From contig NW_026262690.1 of NCBI RefSeq assembly GCF_021869535.1, positions 17,757,001-17,821,000 on the forward strand: a stretch of DNA of 64,000 nt. The letters are read 5' to 3'. Positions 10,889-21,294 of the stretch are shown here, one piece after another. The position numbers and the translations under genes are program-made. The stretch's first letter is position 1. Each line of letters starts with the position of its first letter. The notes under the pieces were generated by a model, which saw nothing but the letters and a program-made list of their open reading frames with translations, made no database searches and was not told where the DNA came from. Source of the DNA: Mytilus californianus (lineage: Eukaryota; Mollusca; Bivalvia; Mytilida; Mytilidae).

Positions 10889-11325
10889 GGCTATTTCGAT
10901 ACAAAATTTTAGTCAATCTCTAAAAAAATTATCTCAATTCCAAGTTTCCAGATTTAGCTAAAGTTATCTCCCTTTACATATGGAGATAGAAAATTGTACA
11001 TTATTGGTTTTTACTATGCATGTGTATAAGTCCCCAGTTGCCATATTGTAAATAAATTTACATGTTTTATATTCTTGAATAAATAATAGTTTAGTACTTA
11101 GTCTTTGTTTATATTAGTATACTTCTCATCACATTTAGTTTATTACAAACTGCAGACATGTGTTGATTAGGAATTGAGGTTTGGGTTTATGCATGAGACA
11201 GCAACTTAAAGCAAGAATTATCATTTCTGTGTTTAAAGAGTGATATGGGGAAATGAAAGAGACATTAATTTGGTATTAGATAAAATCACGCTATATAATT
11301 GGTCTATAACAAGTGAAGTCATAAA
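10889..11325 (+). repeat. terminal B repeat (3' end of the Ngaro-like element)
   Basis: Third copy of B, ending near AGTCATAAA. Foldback-arm sequence (CGTTCTTTATTCACTTTTTG) resumes at once, which fixes the 3' border. Confidence 0.8.
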
Positions 11326-12585
11326 CGTTCTTTATTCACTTTTTGTACATTGCCCCTTTTTAATGCTTTCTTTTCTTTTCTTTTCTTGTATCTGGTCTTA
11401 GCTATGATATCGATGAATTTAACTTACCCTGTTTGCACGTATGTTCCCGTCTCCGCGGTCGACTGATTCCCTGTTACTTATTCGCTACTAATTTGTTCCT
11501 TATTCGATTTTTATACGTTGACATTGTTATTGCTTTATTTTCCAGTCTCTGTGATTAGTTCTGGGTTCTTAGACGTGAAATAACACTATTAACGCGTTTT
11601 ACCCCTTTTGGCGCTCGACTGAAACGCAGTTACTTATTCTTTACTTGTCGTTCCGTATTAGCTTTTGATACGTTGTTTCTTTTTAATGCTTTTCTTTTTT
11701 TTTTATTTTCTTGCCTCTGCAGTTAGCTCGAGGTTCGTAGAGGTGAAATAACCTTATTAGCGCATATGAACCCGTTTTAGGGCTCGACTGATACACTGTT
11801 ACTTATTCGTTTCTTATTCGCTTTATATACGTTCAACCTTTTTAATGTTTTATTTTCTTTTATTTTCTTGTCTCTGGTGCTAGGTCTGGGTTTGTAGAGG
11901 TGAACTAACCCTATTAGCGCGCATGTACCTGTTTCAGCGCTCGACTGGTACCCTTTTACTTATTCGGTACTTATTCGCTTTTTATACGTTGCAAATTTTT
12001 AATGATTTCTTTTTTTTTATTATCTTGACTTTGGTGTAAGCTATGGGTTCGTAGAGATGAAATAACCCTATTACCGCGTATGTACCCTGTTACTTATTCG
12101 GTACTTATTGGTTACTTGTTCGCTTTTTATACTTTGTACCTTTTAATGCTTTAATTTCTTTTTATTTTCTTATCTTTGGTGTCAGTTCTTGGTTTGTAGA
12201 GATGAAGTAACCCTATTAGTGCGTATGTACCCGTTTCAGCGCTAGACTGAAACCCTGTAACTAATTGTTCCTTATTCGCCTTTTATACGTTGCACTTTTT
12301 TAATGCTTTCTTTCCTTTTATAATCCCATTTGCGAGTATATACCCGTTTCAGCGCTCGACTGATACCCTGTTACTTATTTGTTTCTTTTTCGCCTTTTAT
12401 AAGTTGCACCTTTTTACTTTAATGCTTTCTTTTTATTTTATTTTTCTTGTCTCTGATGTAAGCAATTGGTTCGTAGAGGTGAAATAATCCTATAAGCGCG
12501 CATGTACCCGTTTCGGCGCTCGACTGTACCCTGTTACTTGTTCGTTCCTATTTCGCTTTTATAAACTTGGAACCTTTTGAAGGTA
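11326..12585 (+). repeat. inner left foldback arm, ~160-bp tandem units
   Basis: About seven units, spaced mostly 146-168 bp, each with TACTTATTCG, a TTTTATACGTTG block, a T/C-rich stretch with AATGCTTTCTTTTC, CTTGTCTCTGG, GTAGAGGTGAAATAACCCTA, GCGCGTATGTACCCG and TTTCAGCGCTCGACTG. Anchors fall near 11407, 11571, 11739, 11895, 12054, 12200 and 12475. The last spacing is longer, so a unit is partly duplicated or altered there. Confidence 0.85.
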
Positions 12586-12787
12586 ATGTTTACACTGGTA
12601 AACGGGTACATACGCACTAACCGGGTTATTTCACCTCTACGAACCAAAAGCTTACACCAGAGACAAGAAAATAAAATAAAAATAATGCAATAAAAAGGTA
12701 CAACGTATAAAAAGTAAATAAGGAACAAATAAGTAGCGAATAAGTAACAGGGTATCAGTCGAGCCCTGAAACGGGTACATGCTATTA

Positions 12788-12926
12788 GTTACATAGTGTG
12801 TTCGTGACCTAATACGATATATACGGGGTCAATAAATTCCATATGGGGTGAGATCGAAGCTCGAACCCCATATGGAATTTACTGACCCCGTATATATCGT
12901 ATTAGGTCACTAGCACACTATGTAAC
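12788..12926. repeat. 139-bp near-perfect palindrome (MITE-like)
   Basis: GTTACATAGTGTG...CCATATGGGGT is followed by a ~15-nt centre (GAGATCGAAGCTCGA) and the reverse complement ending in CACTATGTAAC. Arms are about 62 bp with a few mismatches. It is inserted in the right foldback arm. I recall a similar palindrome elsewhere in mussel sequence, but could not check it. Confidence 0.85.
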
Positions 12927-13322
12927 GAATTTATCTTACCGACTATCTTTATTTTTTGAATTTAGACTAGAGTTGTCTCATTTGCAATCATACCACATCT
13001 TCTTATTTTTATATTAAAGTGTTCAAGTGTTCAATTTTAAGAACTTCTGCCATTGGTCTGCACAAAAAAAAATAATGTCAACAATAACAATTTAATATGA
13101 ACAACCTTGGTATAACAATAAATATTGCAAAAGTCGTAAATAAATATAAGAAGATGTGGTATGAGTGCCAATGAGACAACTCTCCATCCAAGAAACTCCA
13201 CTACTAACCGTGTATTGAAATAAGCCCCGCCTCCCTACTAACCTAATATGGAATATACACGGTCTCCACGCGGACGCTTTTAACCAATCATATTCCTAGA
13301 AAACGTATAGGAGGTAAGATAA
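12927..13322. repeat. further inserted repeat DNA within the right foldback arm
   Basis: Contains a reversed piece of the dispersed mussel repeat (about 12974-13013) and a forward piece of the same family (about 13143-13190), forming an inverted pair. About 130 bp of unassigned sequence follows before the arm units resume near 13323. Confidence 0.65.
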
Positions 13323-13638
13323 GGGCTAATATGATTATTTCACCTCCACGAACCCATAGCTATCACCAGAGACAAGAAATGAAAAAGAAAAGATAACATT
13401 AATCAGGTGCAACGTAAAAAAAGCGAATAAGGAACGAATAAGTAACAGGGTATCAGTCGAGCGCTGAATCAAGTACATACGCGCTTATAGTGTTATTTCA
13501 CCTCTGCGAACCAAGAGCTAACACAAGATACAAGAAAAATAAAAGAAAAGAAAGCATTAAAAAAGTGCAACGTATACACATCGAATCAGGAACGAATAGA
13601 AGTATCAGGGTATCAGACGAACGCTAAAACGGGTACAT

Positions 13639-13881
13639 AAAGGCAACAGTAGTATACCGCTGTTCGAAACTCATAAATCGATAGAGATAAAAACAAATCC
13701 GGGTTACAAACTAAAACTGAGGGAAACGCATCAAATATAAGAGGAGAACAACGACACAACAAAAACACAACATTAAAATGTAACACAAACAGAAACGAAC
13801 TATAATATAACAATGGCAATTTTCCTGACTTGGTACAGGACATTTTAAGAAAAAAATGGTGGGTTGAACCTGGTTGTGTGG
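13639..13881 (-). repeat. inserted dispersed repeat, reverse copy of 59690-59965
   Basis: The reverse complement of this segment matches 59690-59965 in order: CAGGTTCAACCCACCAT, CTGTACCAAGTCAGGAAAAT, TTACATTTTAATGTTGTGTT, CAGCGGTATACTACTGTTGC. It splits one foldback-arm unit between GGGTACAT and TACGCGCC. Open frames on the minus strand here are not supported as genes, because the copies differ by frameshifts. Confidence 0.75.
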
Positions 13882-15063
13882 CATACGCGCCAATAGGGTT
13901 ATTTTATCTCTAAGAATTCAGAACGAACACCAGAGACAAGAAAGTAAACGAAAATAACGCATTCAAAAGGTTCAACGTATAAAAAGCGAATAAAGAAGAA
14001 CAAGTAGCGAATAAGTAACAGGGTATCAGTCGAATCCGGAAGCGGGAACATGCACGCTAACAGTGCTCTTTTACCTCCTCGTACAAATATTTTACACCAG
14101 AGTGAAAAAAGAGAAGAAAAGAAAGCATTAAAAGGGGGCAACATATTAAAAGCGAACAAGGAACGAATAAGTAACGGGGTAGCAGTCGAGCGCAGAAACA
14201 GGTATATACGCGCTTATAGGGTTATTTCACCTCTACGAACCCAGAGCTGACACCAGGGACACGAACAGAAAAGAAAAGAAAGCATAAAAAAGGTGCAACG
14301 TATAAAAGGCGAATAAGGAACGAATAAGTATCGAATAAGTAACAAATATCAATCGAGCGCTGAAACGGGAACATACGCGCTAATATGTTTTTTTTCCACC
14401 TCTACGAACCCATAGTTAACACCAGAGACAAGACAATAAAAGTAAAGAAAGCATTAGAACGGTGTGATGTATAAAACGAGAATAAGGAACGATTAAGTAG
14501 CAAATAAGTAACAGGTTATCAGTCGAGCGCGGAAACATGTACATACGTGCGTATATGGTTATTTCACGTCTACGAACCAATAATTAACACCACAGCCAAA
14601 AAAGAAACGAAAAAAAAATCATTAAAAGGGAGCAACATATTTAAAGCAAATAAGAAACAGGGTATCAGTTTTGAGTGCTGAAGCGGGGACATACGCGCTA
14701 CCAGGGTAATCTTACCTCCTCGAACCAATATCTTACACCAGAATCAAAAGAAGGAAGAATTAACAGGGGCAGCATATCAAAAAGCAAATAAGGAACGAAT
14801 AAGGAATAAGGAACAAGTTACGAATAGGTAACGAAAAGCAATAAAGAATAGCTAACGTAAGGTAACGAATAAGGAATAAGGAATAAGTAACGATTAGGTA
14901 AGGAATAAGGAATAAGTAACGAATAGGTAACGGATAGGTAACGAATAAGGAATAAGGAATAAGTAACGATTAGGTAAGGAATAAGGAAAACGTAAGGAAT
15001 AAGTAACGAATAGGTAACGAATAAGGAATAAGGAATAAGTAACCAACTTGACGACCCTGTCTA

Positions 15064-15072
15064 TTTCCTGGG
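15064..15072 (+). repeat. candidate 9-bp target site duplication, right
   Basis: TTTCCTGGG, identical to 3494-3502. The sequence after it continues the interrupted tail repeat. Confidence 0.6.
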
Positions 15073-15200
15073 CAGATGAGATACCCTCCCCCTCCTCCCC
15101 CGTCCTGTTTTCTTTGGTACTGTTCGTGTTGCTCAGTCTTTAGTTTTCTATGTTCTGTTTTGTATACTGTTTGTCTTTTGATATAAAAGTAAAGATTTAG
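15073..15200 (+). repeat. Penelope-type 3' tail fragment, right half of the foldback target
   Basis: GTTCGTGTTGCTCAGTCTTT and TAGTTTTCTATGTTCTGTTT match the tails near 17875, 28758 and 60735. It continues the fragment ending at 3493, showing what the locus looked like before the foldback insertion. Confidence 0.65.
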
Positions 15201-16780
15201 TTTGAGGAAAGATGTTCAGTTAATGGTTTATTTAAAGACAGAGTTCTAAATTAGATATTAAAATATTTCCTTAGACATTGGCACTTCAATGCTACTGTTT
15301 GAAAATTGTTATCTCATCTCAATTGTAAAAAACAGGTTAAGACGTCAGACATTTGGCAGTTCTGATAGGGGAAAACATGTAGAGAATGCAATCAATTTTA
15401 TTCATAAAAAAAAAGTTGCTTAAATTAGACTTAAATAAAAATAATGACAAATGGTTGTGCTTTCATATTCAGTCCATATGAGCTTTATTCGAAAACGGCA
15501 AGTCACGTTTTGATCATCAATGGTACAGATAATTGCAATAGTTAGGTGAAACTTTTCTTTCAAAATTCTTGTTTGGTTTTAAATTGAAATGAATATTACC
15601 AAGCATGTGATACGAACAATTAAACATATTTAATGATTATCAACACTGTAGGACTGTAATGTAATAACTTGAACCGAACCTTTATGTTGAATTGAATTGC
15701 AAAAGGTATCTAATACTTAGATGTTTAATTATTGTTACATAATAAAATTGTCTAATGGAAACTTCCTGGTCTGACACCAATACGTCTTTTGATTCGTTGG
15801 ATAACTTATTCATAATTAGAGGGCATTATACTAAACAATGTAAAATTATGTCAAGTTAATTTAGACTTATACTCGATAAACCATTAATTTTGTTTTGATT
15901 CGCTCTAAGTTTTCTTGATTCTGTCACCAAGGTCGCCAGTATTCCTAAGTCGTTTAAGTTATGTTTCGTTGCATTAACATTTCTGTTGGAAATGATAACA
16001 TAAACCTATATTTTTTTAGAACTTGTTTGTCGTTTTTTTTCATGGCATTCTCAATTTCTCGTCTACTGACACGAGTTTTGCATGTCCCCTTGATACCTTT
16101 TGTCTCTTTTCAGAACACGAACATATTGTTTTGGGATTGCTCTTTCTAAGTCAGAAATCATTCTATAAGTTTAACCGTTAGTCATGATTTCCTTATTTGT
16201 TTCTTTACTCGCTTTTTAAATTGAATTTCTTGATTAAATTTATTTCATTTACCGTTAATGTACTTACATGGACAATACAGGATTAGAGGTGGATGTAAAT
16301 ATCAGTCTGCAAAAGGAAAAGGCTTATTAAAGAACATCAAAGTTTCGATGGGCTTATGGTATGTAGTCCCATGAATGATTTGATCTTATAATAAAAAACA
16401 AGAGTACCACAGATACAGCTAACTCTGCCTCATGTCTTGACTCACATCTCGAATAACATTAACGGTACCAATTTTACAACAACAAATGTGCATTTTGACA
16501 ATATATGTCTCTTCAATGATACTCGAAGCCAAAGCTTATTAAACTAATTCAGAGGTTATCAGTAAAAAGCGTATAGCCAAAGCAGGTCAAGAAATGAGGG
16601 AGATATTTTCTTTAATTTAAATTAGTTTCTAAATTTTTAAATAGCTAATTTTAATAACACAATATCAATTTTCTTATAGGCTAATGATACCCTCGGGTAC
16701 TAACAGTCCACCAGCAGAGGTATCCACCCAGTAATTGACATTGGGGGTTGGTTGAGAACAAAACTTTACAGCAAAAGGAA
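15201..16780. other. no gene seen; part of an old segmental duplication
   Basis: Blocks at about 15640-15790 (ACTTCCTGGTCTGACACCAA) and 15925-16000 (CCTAAGTCGTTTAAGTTATG) are diverged matches of about 20065-20260 and 20465-20520 in the same order. A weak Penelope-tail-like piece lies at about 16020-16120. No convincing exon is visible. Confidence 0.45.
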
Positions 16781-16809
16781 TGATTGAAACTTCATTATTG
16801 TAAACTTTC

Positions 16810-17160
16810 TATTTCGGTAAATAATGTAGCAACATTCCAGCAGCGACTGCATATGGAGTTTATATCTCCCAGTTGATACGATACTCCAGAGCTTGCGTTT
16901 CCTATTATGATTTCCTTGATAGAGGGTTTCTGCTTACAAAGAAGCTATTAAACCAAGGGTTCCAATTGATAAAATTGAAGCCACCACAAGTTGGTTGACC
17001 ATTACTGCATATCTGCGTGACAGATGACCACGGATATGTTTCAGTTGTCGTATCCACAATACCGTCCTCTTTTTCTCGATTATAACACCACTAATCAAGA
17101 CTTATGACCGGATTTGTATTTGTACCTGTTACAGGACGGATGCGGACAGGAACTCCCTCC
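16810..17160 (+). pseudogene. Penelope-like RT C-terminal remnant
   Basis: Translation near 16849-16980 reads AYGVYISQLIRYSRACVSYY then DFLDRGFLLTKKLLNQGF. It aligns with VYISQLIRYARACSFYTDFI and RSVLLTQKLLQQSYEEERL of the better-preserved copy at 58500-58620. The upstream part (about 16810-16848) is out of frame and the downstream part quickly acquires stops. In Penelope-like elements this region lies after the catalytic palm, in the thumb/C-terminal extension of the reverse transcriptase. It is an inactive fragment. Confidence 0.75.
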
Positions 17161-17795
17161 CTGTTCACACCTGGTAATTCGCGGGGTAATTTTCTTTAAA
17201 TGTAGTTCATTGTTATGCGGTTGTCAGTTTTCTTCGATTTACGAGTTTTGAATATCCCCTTGGTAACATCTGCCTCTTGTTTGTGTTACAGCAATTTTCT
17301 TTAGAAGCATATACATGTTATATTTATAGTAAAATAAATACTTGATGGTGCCTACATAGGCCATGAAGGTTTAGATACATGTTAGTTTGCTAGTACTACG
17401 GGGATTGCACAATGATGCATACATAACATAGCACCCTTAGTGAATAAAATGCCTTACACCTTGCATCAGGTATATTTAAATGATACTTAAACATTGTGTA
17501 TGAATGTGAAATGCTCCTACATCTTCTATTTACACAGAGTTACTCAAACGTTTTCATTATGGAAATCATTTGAATTAAGGAATGTATCTTCCTGATGTAA
17601 AACTCCGAGTCCTTTTCCAGATTTGGCAATAATTAAGGTCATTGATGGTTTGATCAGCACCTTATCGCTTTTATTTTGGAGTCGTCATTTCGAAACTTTT
17701 ACAGATGTGTTTAAATAGACGTAATAGCAATCCCGTCCTCTTTTCCACGAATATGACCTACCGAATTAGGCTTATCACCGCGTTTGTACTTTAAA
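17161..17795. other. no gene seen; weak tail-like repeat only
   Basis: A short piece near 17205-17290 (GTTGTCAGTTTTCTTCGATT) resembles the Penelope-tail family. The rest is unassigned AT-rich sequence. Confidence 0.4.
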
Positions 17796-18045
17796 ACGAC
17801 AGGTGCAGCATATGGAGCAGGATTTGCCTGACGTTCCAGTGCACCTTGGATCATCCCCGGTTTTTGGTGGGGTTCGTGTTGCTAAGTCGTTTATTTTTTA
17901 GGTTGTGTCTTGTAGACTGTTGTTTGTTCTTTGGTCGTTTATCGTGTTTTGTCATTGCATTGTTAGTTCGTTTTCGACTTATGAGTTTGACTTCACCTGG
18001 TATCTTACGCTTCTTTTCTACATGTTTTAGATTTTCCACTATTTC
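17796..18045 (+). repeat. Penelope-type 3' tail repeat
   Basis: CATATGGAGCAGGATTTGCC, TGGTGGGGTTCGTGTTGCTA and TTCGACTTATGAGTTTGACT occur in the same order as at 60688-60895 and 28690-28830. Directly downstream is a hammerhead-like motif. Open frames on both strands (about 80 codons) are not supported as genes. Confidence 0.65.
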
Positions 18046-18102
18046 GGCCTCGAGCATCACTGAGTCGACTATAATTGTCGAAATGCGCATCTAGTGCAAT
18101 CA
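18046..18102 (+). ncRNA. degenerate hammerhead-ribozyme-like motif
   Basis: CGAGCATCACTGAGTCGACT then ATAATTGTCGAAATGCGCAT. CTGA, a GAC/GTC stem and GAAA can be placed as in a hammerhead core, and ATGCGCAT is self-complementary. The CUGAUGA box is incomplete, so this copy is probably inactive. It has the same position, after a Penelope-type tail, as the better motif at 59521. Confidence 0.3.
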
Positions 18103-19130
18103 AATTGGTACCAGTTATGTTATAACATATTCGTATATCTTTTATTAGTAAAAGTTTTTATATTTATAGCACTTTGAATGTTTGCATGTGTCTAAATCGC
18201 AATTAGAAATAAATGTATATACATCTAAAATATCATAAATGTTTGAATTGCCTACATCTTTAAGTACAATGACTGTTTTATAATTTCAGCTACAAAGTAC
18301 ATAAGAAAACTCATAAACATCGCGCTTGATAAAATAAAAAAAAAAGTGTTGAAAGAGCGTCAATGAAACTGAAATCTAACAACTTCACTTCACCTAAAAC
18401 ATTATCCAAAATGACTCTCATCTGAAAAAAATATGTATGAAGTAGCAGTCATTGTATTTATACAGCATACAATTGTGGTTGAAAAATAAAAAAAATGGTA
18501 GAGGTGTTTATGTGAGCTAAATACTTAAAATAGTATTCAAATTACTTGGTTTAAAAACAAATGTACATATTTATTCTTTGTCTTTATAACAAAATATTGG
18601 ATGTCTTATTAATGTATATAAGCACTTTTGTTTCATTAATATTTGTCTATATCTAATATTTTTTTCAATATGTTAATGAGTATATCATTTATGTATATCA
18701 AATATATTCTGGAACTAGTATTTATAAATTTCAATAAATATCAGTTCCATTTTAGTAAGAACAAGTGATGCGCTAAACATTTTTTAAATACTTTATGTAA
18801 ACATTTACTGATATTTCAATAACGTACTTGAACAATTGAAACCTAATATAGCTTTGATCGTAATATACTTCCTGGAATTTTACTTCTAGTAGAATTAACT
18901 AGAGTGAGTTTCATATAAGGTAGGTTTACATTTTGTCTCTAAAGAAAGTAAATCTGTTTTAATTTTATTATTATCAGCTAGATAAAAAAAAATGTGTGTC
19001 TTTTTTTCTCAATCATACAACAGACGAGAATTTTTATCCTGTAAACATTTGTGTCTTGACTACAGACTCAAAATTTTAATTGCCAATCTACATTCGACAG
19101 AAACAAAACCCATATTTCACAGTTGACTTT
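18103..19130. other. no gene seen
   Basis: Very AT-rich. The stretch around 18870-18950 (TTCCTGGAATTTTACTTCT, GAGTTTCATATAAGGTAGG) is distantly similar to 21780-21860 and 25210-25260. Confidence 0.45.
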
Positions 19131-19512
19131 TTATGCCCCGTCGAGTAGCGTAGGCATTAAGGTTTACCCTTGTCTGTCCGTACGTCCGAAATTTGTGTCC
19201 GTTCTCTTTCTTTAGTTTGCCTCAACCAAATATTATGTAATTTATGCATAATGCTTATTACCACCAAACACAGATCAGGTTCGAATTTGGGTGGCGTCAC
19301 TTTCGCCGTTCTTGAGTTATGTCCATTTATAAATGGAAAAATTGGCGAATTTGCCGTTCCGCACTCCAACTTTATTTTGCCACAACTAAATGTTCTGATA
19401 CTTATGCACAATGCTTATAACTACCAAATACAGATCAAGTTTGAATTTGGGTGGCGTAACTTACACTTTTTTCGGGTTACCCAATTACTGTTTGTTATAG
19501 AACAATGAGAGC
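19131..19512 (+). repeat. dispersed repeat with internal ~160-bp duplication
   Basis: Two diverged copies of a block with ATGCATAATGCTTATTACCA, ACAGATCAGGTTCGAATTTG and GGGTGGCGT start near 19243 and 19403. A TATGCCCCGTCGAGTAGCG leader with TGTCCGTACGTCCG lies upstream, a style of repeat I recall as common in bivalves. Open frames on both strands span the repeat and are not taken as genes. Confidence 0.6.
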
Positions 19513-20597
19513 TCTCAAACACCCAAGCAATCTCTAATGACAACACACAGAAACAAATGTTAAAAGTTTCAAAGAAAACAAAACGTCAATAGGTATGCAT
19601 TAGTACATTGACCTTGCATATTTATAAGCGAGCCCATCTATGTTACATTGACACATTTTTCTTTTATTACATAATCGAGTATTAAAAGTTGCTCTGTCAA
19701 AAGATCAAAACATCAAATGATATGTACGTGTTCAAAATGAAGACATATTTAGATTTTGAATAACTTTCAATGGGCCAAAAGAGTAGAGGTCGGCATACAG
19801 CGAGCAGTTATGAACAACACTTATATCGTATGGCAAGCTAAACAAACAAACAACATGAGGAAGTAGCCAACAAATATGATTTATTTTTAAACAGGGTACT
19901 ATATAGAAACTACCATCAACGAGGTTTCTAACTTTGGACCAACACGTGAATATATGTATTGGTTTTTCAGAAGAAGAAACAAGATATTGCAATTCTTACT
20001 TCTCTGCCTCACATAAGGTTTGCTACGACTATTTACTTTTTTATTACAATGTCATTTTCAAAATGTTTGTACACTGTAGAGCTGTAATATGTTTAGCGAT
20101 TTAAATTATTGACGCATCTATTTTTTGTTCTTATCCTTACGAAGTTAAATGTAAAGTTTTGTATCATTGTTAAGTTGAACAAAGAACACTTCCTGGTCTA
20201 ATATAAGTACGCAATTTGATTCGTTAGAAACTTAATCATTACTACGAAGAATAATAATACTTATTATCTCAGCCCTAATTGTTATGATGTTTAGCGTTCC
20301 TAGTGAAGGTAAATCAAGACTAGCGTTTCGGACACAACGCAATCTTAAAGGTGCTATTCAAGTTATTTTTGTTATTTTACTTTTTTCTTATCTAAAGCAA
20401 TATAGCATGTTGATTTCGATTTAATAGACTTTCCTTTCGTTATGATTTGTTTTCCTTAAGTCAATTCTTGGTGTCCCTAAGTCATTTAAAATCTATGGCG
20501 TTGCTTTGCTATTCATGTTTTGAAAGTTTTATCAGAAGATCTTTGAGTCACCGATGATGATAATATTATCATCAAATCAATTAACTTTGTGATCGAC
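19513..20597. other. no gene seen; diverged segmental duplicate
   Basis: The 20065-20520 part matches 15640-16000 block by block (ACTTCCTGGTCTAATATAAG; CCCTAAGTCATTTAAAATCT). A GTTTAGCGTTCCTAGTGAAG piece near 20290 belongs to the repeat module also seen near 43690, 43950 and 46730. Confidence 0.45.
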
Positions 20598-21240
20598 AAC
20601 AGAGTTTATTCGATTTATATTTCAACAGTCAGTCGGTATTCTAATGGCTAATCATTGTGAACCCCTACTGGCTTACTTGTGTTTGAAGCAAAACTCAAAC
20701 AAAACCTTTTCATAGACAAAAGTAAAAAAAACATCGTGCGTACGAAATTAATTTCTCTTTTAGATATATTCATGATCTCTTTTCACCCAAAAACAAAACT
20801 TCAGTAAGTGCTTGCGTCTCATAAACCCTAGTGACTTTGAGATCAAGAAAACAACCAAAACTAGCAGATGCATCATGTCTTGATTTTTCCTTCTATTTTG
20901 ATACAGACTGACGACTTCAAACTAGAATCTATAAGAAAAGTGATGATTGCACTTTCCTATCGTCATGTTTCAATTTCTTAACTGTAATATACTTTCTTCC
21001 CGATCGTATGACGTTAAAATATATCAATTTAAACGTCACAAAACTATGTACGTTAGTGCTTGTTCACACTTTACAGACTTCATAAGCAGGAGTGTGCTCC
21101 TTACACAAAAACTGCTACGAGATTTTAATGAAGACGAACGACTGAAATACAACTACATGAGTTTTTACGGTAAACATCAAGATTTATGGCCGATACGATA
21201 CGTCTGTGTTCAACTCACTAGCGACATATTTCGCAGTCTT
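20598..21240 (+). pseudogene. Penelope-like RT remnant
   Basis: At 20598-20700 the nucleotides align with the GGFIFQQTVGIPMGTNCAP region of the copy at 58090 but contain stops. At 20947-21240 the frame reads SRSVLLTQKLLRDFNEDERL followed by YMSFYGKHQDLWP, matching the RT C-terminus (RSVLLTQKLLQQSYEEERL, KFYGHHHEL) at 58560-58670. The intervening palm region with the YxDD motif is missing, so the copy is internally deleted. It is the second-best conserved Penelope C-terminus in the window. Confidence 0.78.
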
Positions 21241-21252
21241 AGATCTTTACAT

Positions 21253-21294
21253 GCCAGTATAGTCGTCTGCTCTGCCAGTATAGTCGTCTGCTCT
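21253..21294 (+). repeat. 21-bp perfect tandem duplication
   Basis: GCCAGTATAGTCGTCTGCTC+T is present twice in direct succession. Being a multiple of three, it keeps the local frame open. Confidence 0.9.

Larger units (their letters stand above)
3928..11325 (+). mobile_element. Ngaro-like tyrosine-recombinase retrotransposon (defective)
   Basis: In order: repeat A1 (about 3928-4137), gag-like region, reverse transcriptase, RNase H, tyrosine recombinase, then B1-A2-linker, B2-A3-linker and B3. The gene order with a recombinase in place of an integrase, and the A1...B1-A2...B2 layout, are the marks of DIRS-type retrotransposons with split direct repeats (Ngaro/PAT group). I see no methyltransferase-like domain between RNase H and recombinase, which favours Ngaro over DIRS1. 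The flanks join into a normal foldback-arm unit (ACTTAT / CGTTC) with no target duplication, as expected for recombinase-mediated insertion. Every coding region carries frameshifts or stops, so the copy is dead. Confidence 0.85.
3503..15063. mobile_element. foldback-like element with long tandem-repeat arms, carrying nested insertions
   Basis: The left end (TCGTCAAGTTGGTTACTTAT) is mirrored at the right (GTAACCAACTTGACGA, to about 15054). Both ends lead first into a short-period array built on ATTCCTTATTCGTTACTT and then into ~160-bp tandem units, in opposite orientation on the two sides. The mirror axis is near 12585. After removing the nested retrotransposon (3928-11325) the left arm is about 1.68 kb. 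After removing inserts at about 12788-13322 and 13639-13881 the right arm is about 1.70 kb. Flanking TTTCCTGGG repeats suggest a 9-bp target duplication, a size known for foldback and Mutator-like elements. No transposase is visible, so it would be non-autonomous. One oddity: about 9 bases (CCCTGTCTA) lie between the right arm and the right target copy with no counterpart on the left. Confidence 0.65.
12586..15063 (-). repeat. right foldback arm, same units inverted
   Basis: The reverse complement of the left-arm units, with anchors (GGGTTATTTCACCTCTACGA variants) near 12613, 13330, 13482, 13884, 14053, 14208, 14375, 14535 and 14692. The short-period array (AATAAGGAATAAGTAACGA) at about 14780-15054 mirrors the left terminus. 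Two insertions interrupt it: 12788-13322 and about 13639-13881. Confidence 0.85.

Noticed and set aside
13613..14250. Several open frames on both strands, some hydrophobic
   Set aside because: They cover the inserted dispersed repeat and foldback-arm units. The matching copy at 59690-59965 breaks the frames by small indels, so there is no sign of coding constraint.
17846..18094. Mutually antisense open frames of about 80 codons
   Set aside because: They lie wholly within the Penelope-type tail repeat and hammerhead-like motif. Other copies of the tail do not keep the frames.
19157..19508. 112- and 84-codon frames on opposite strands
   Set aside because: They cover an internally duplicated dispersed repeat; the duplicated halves differ in a way that does not preserve protein sequence.
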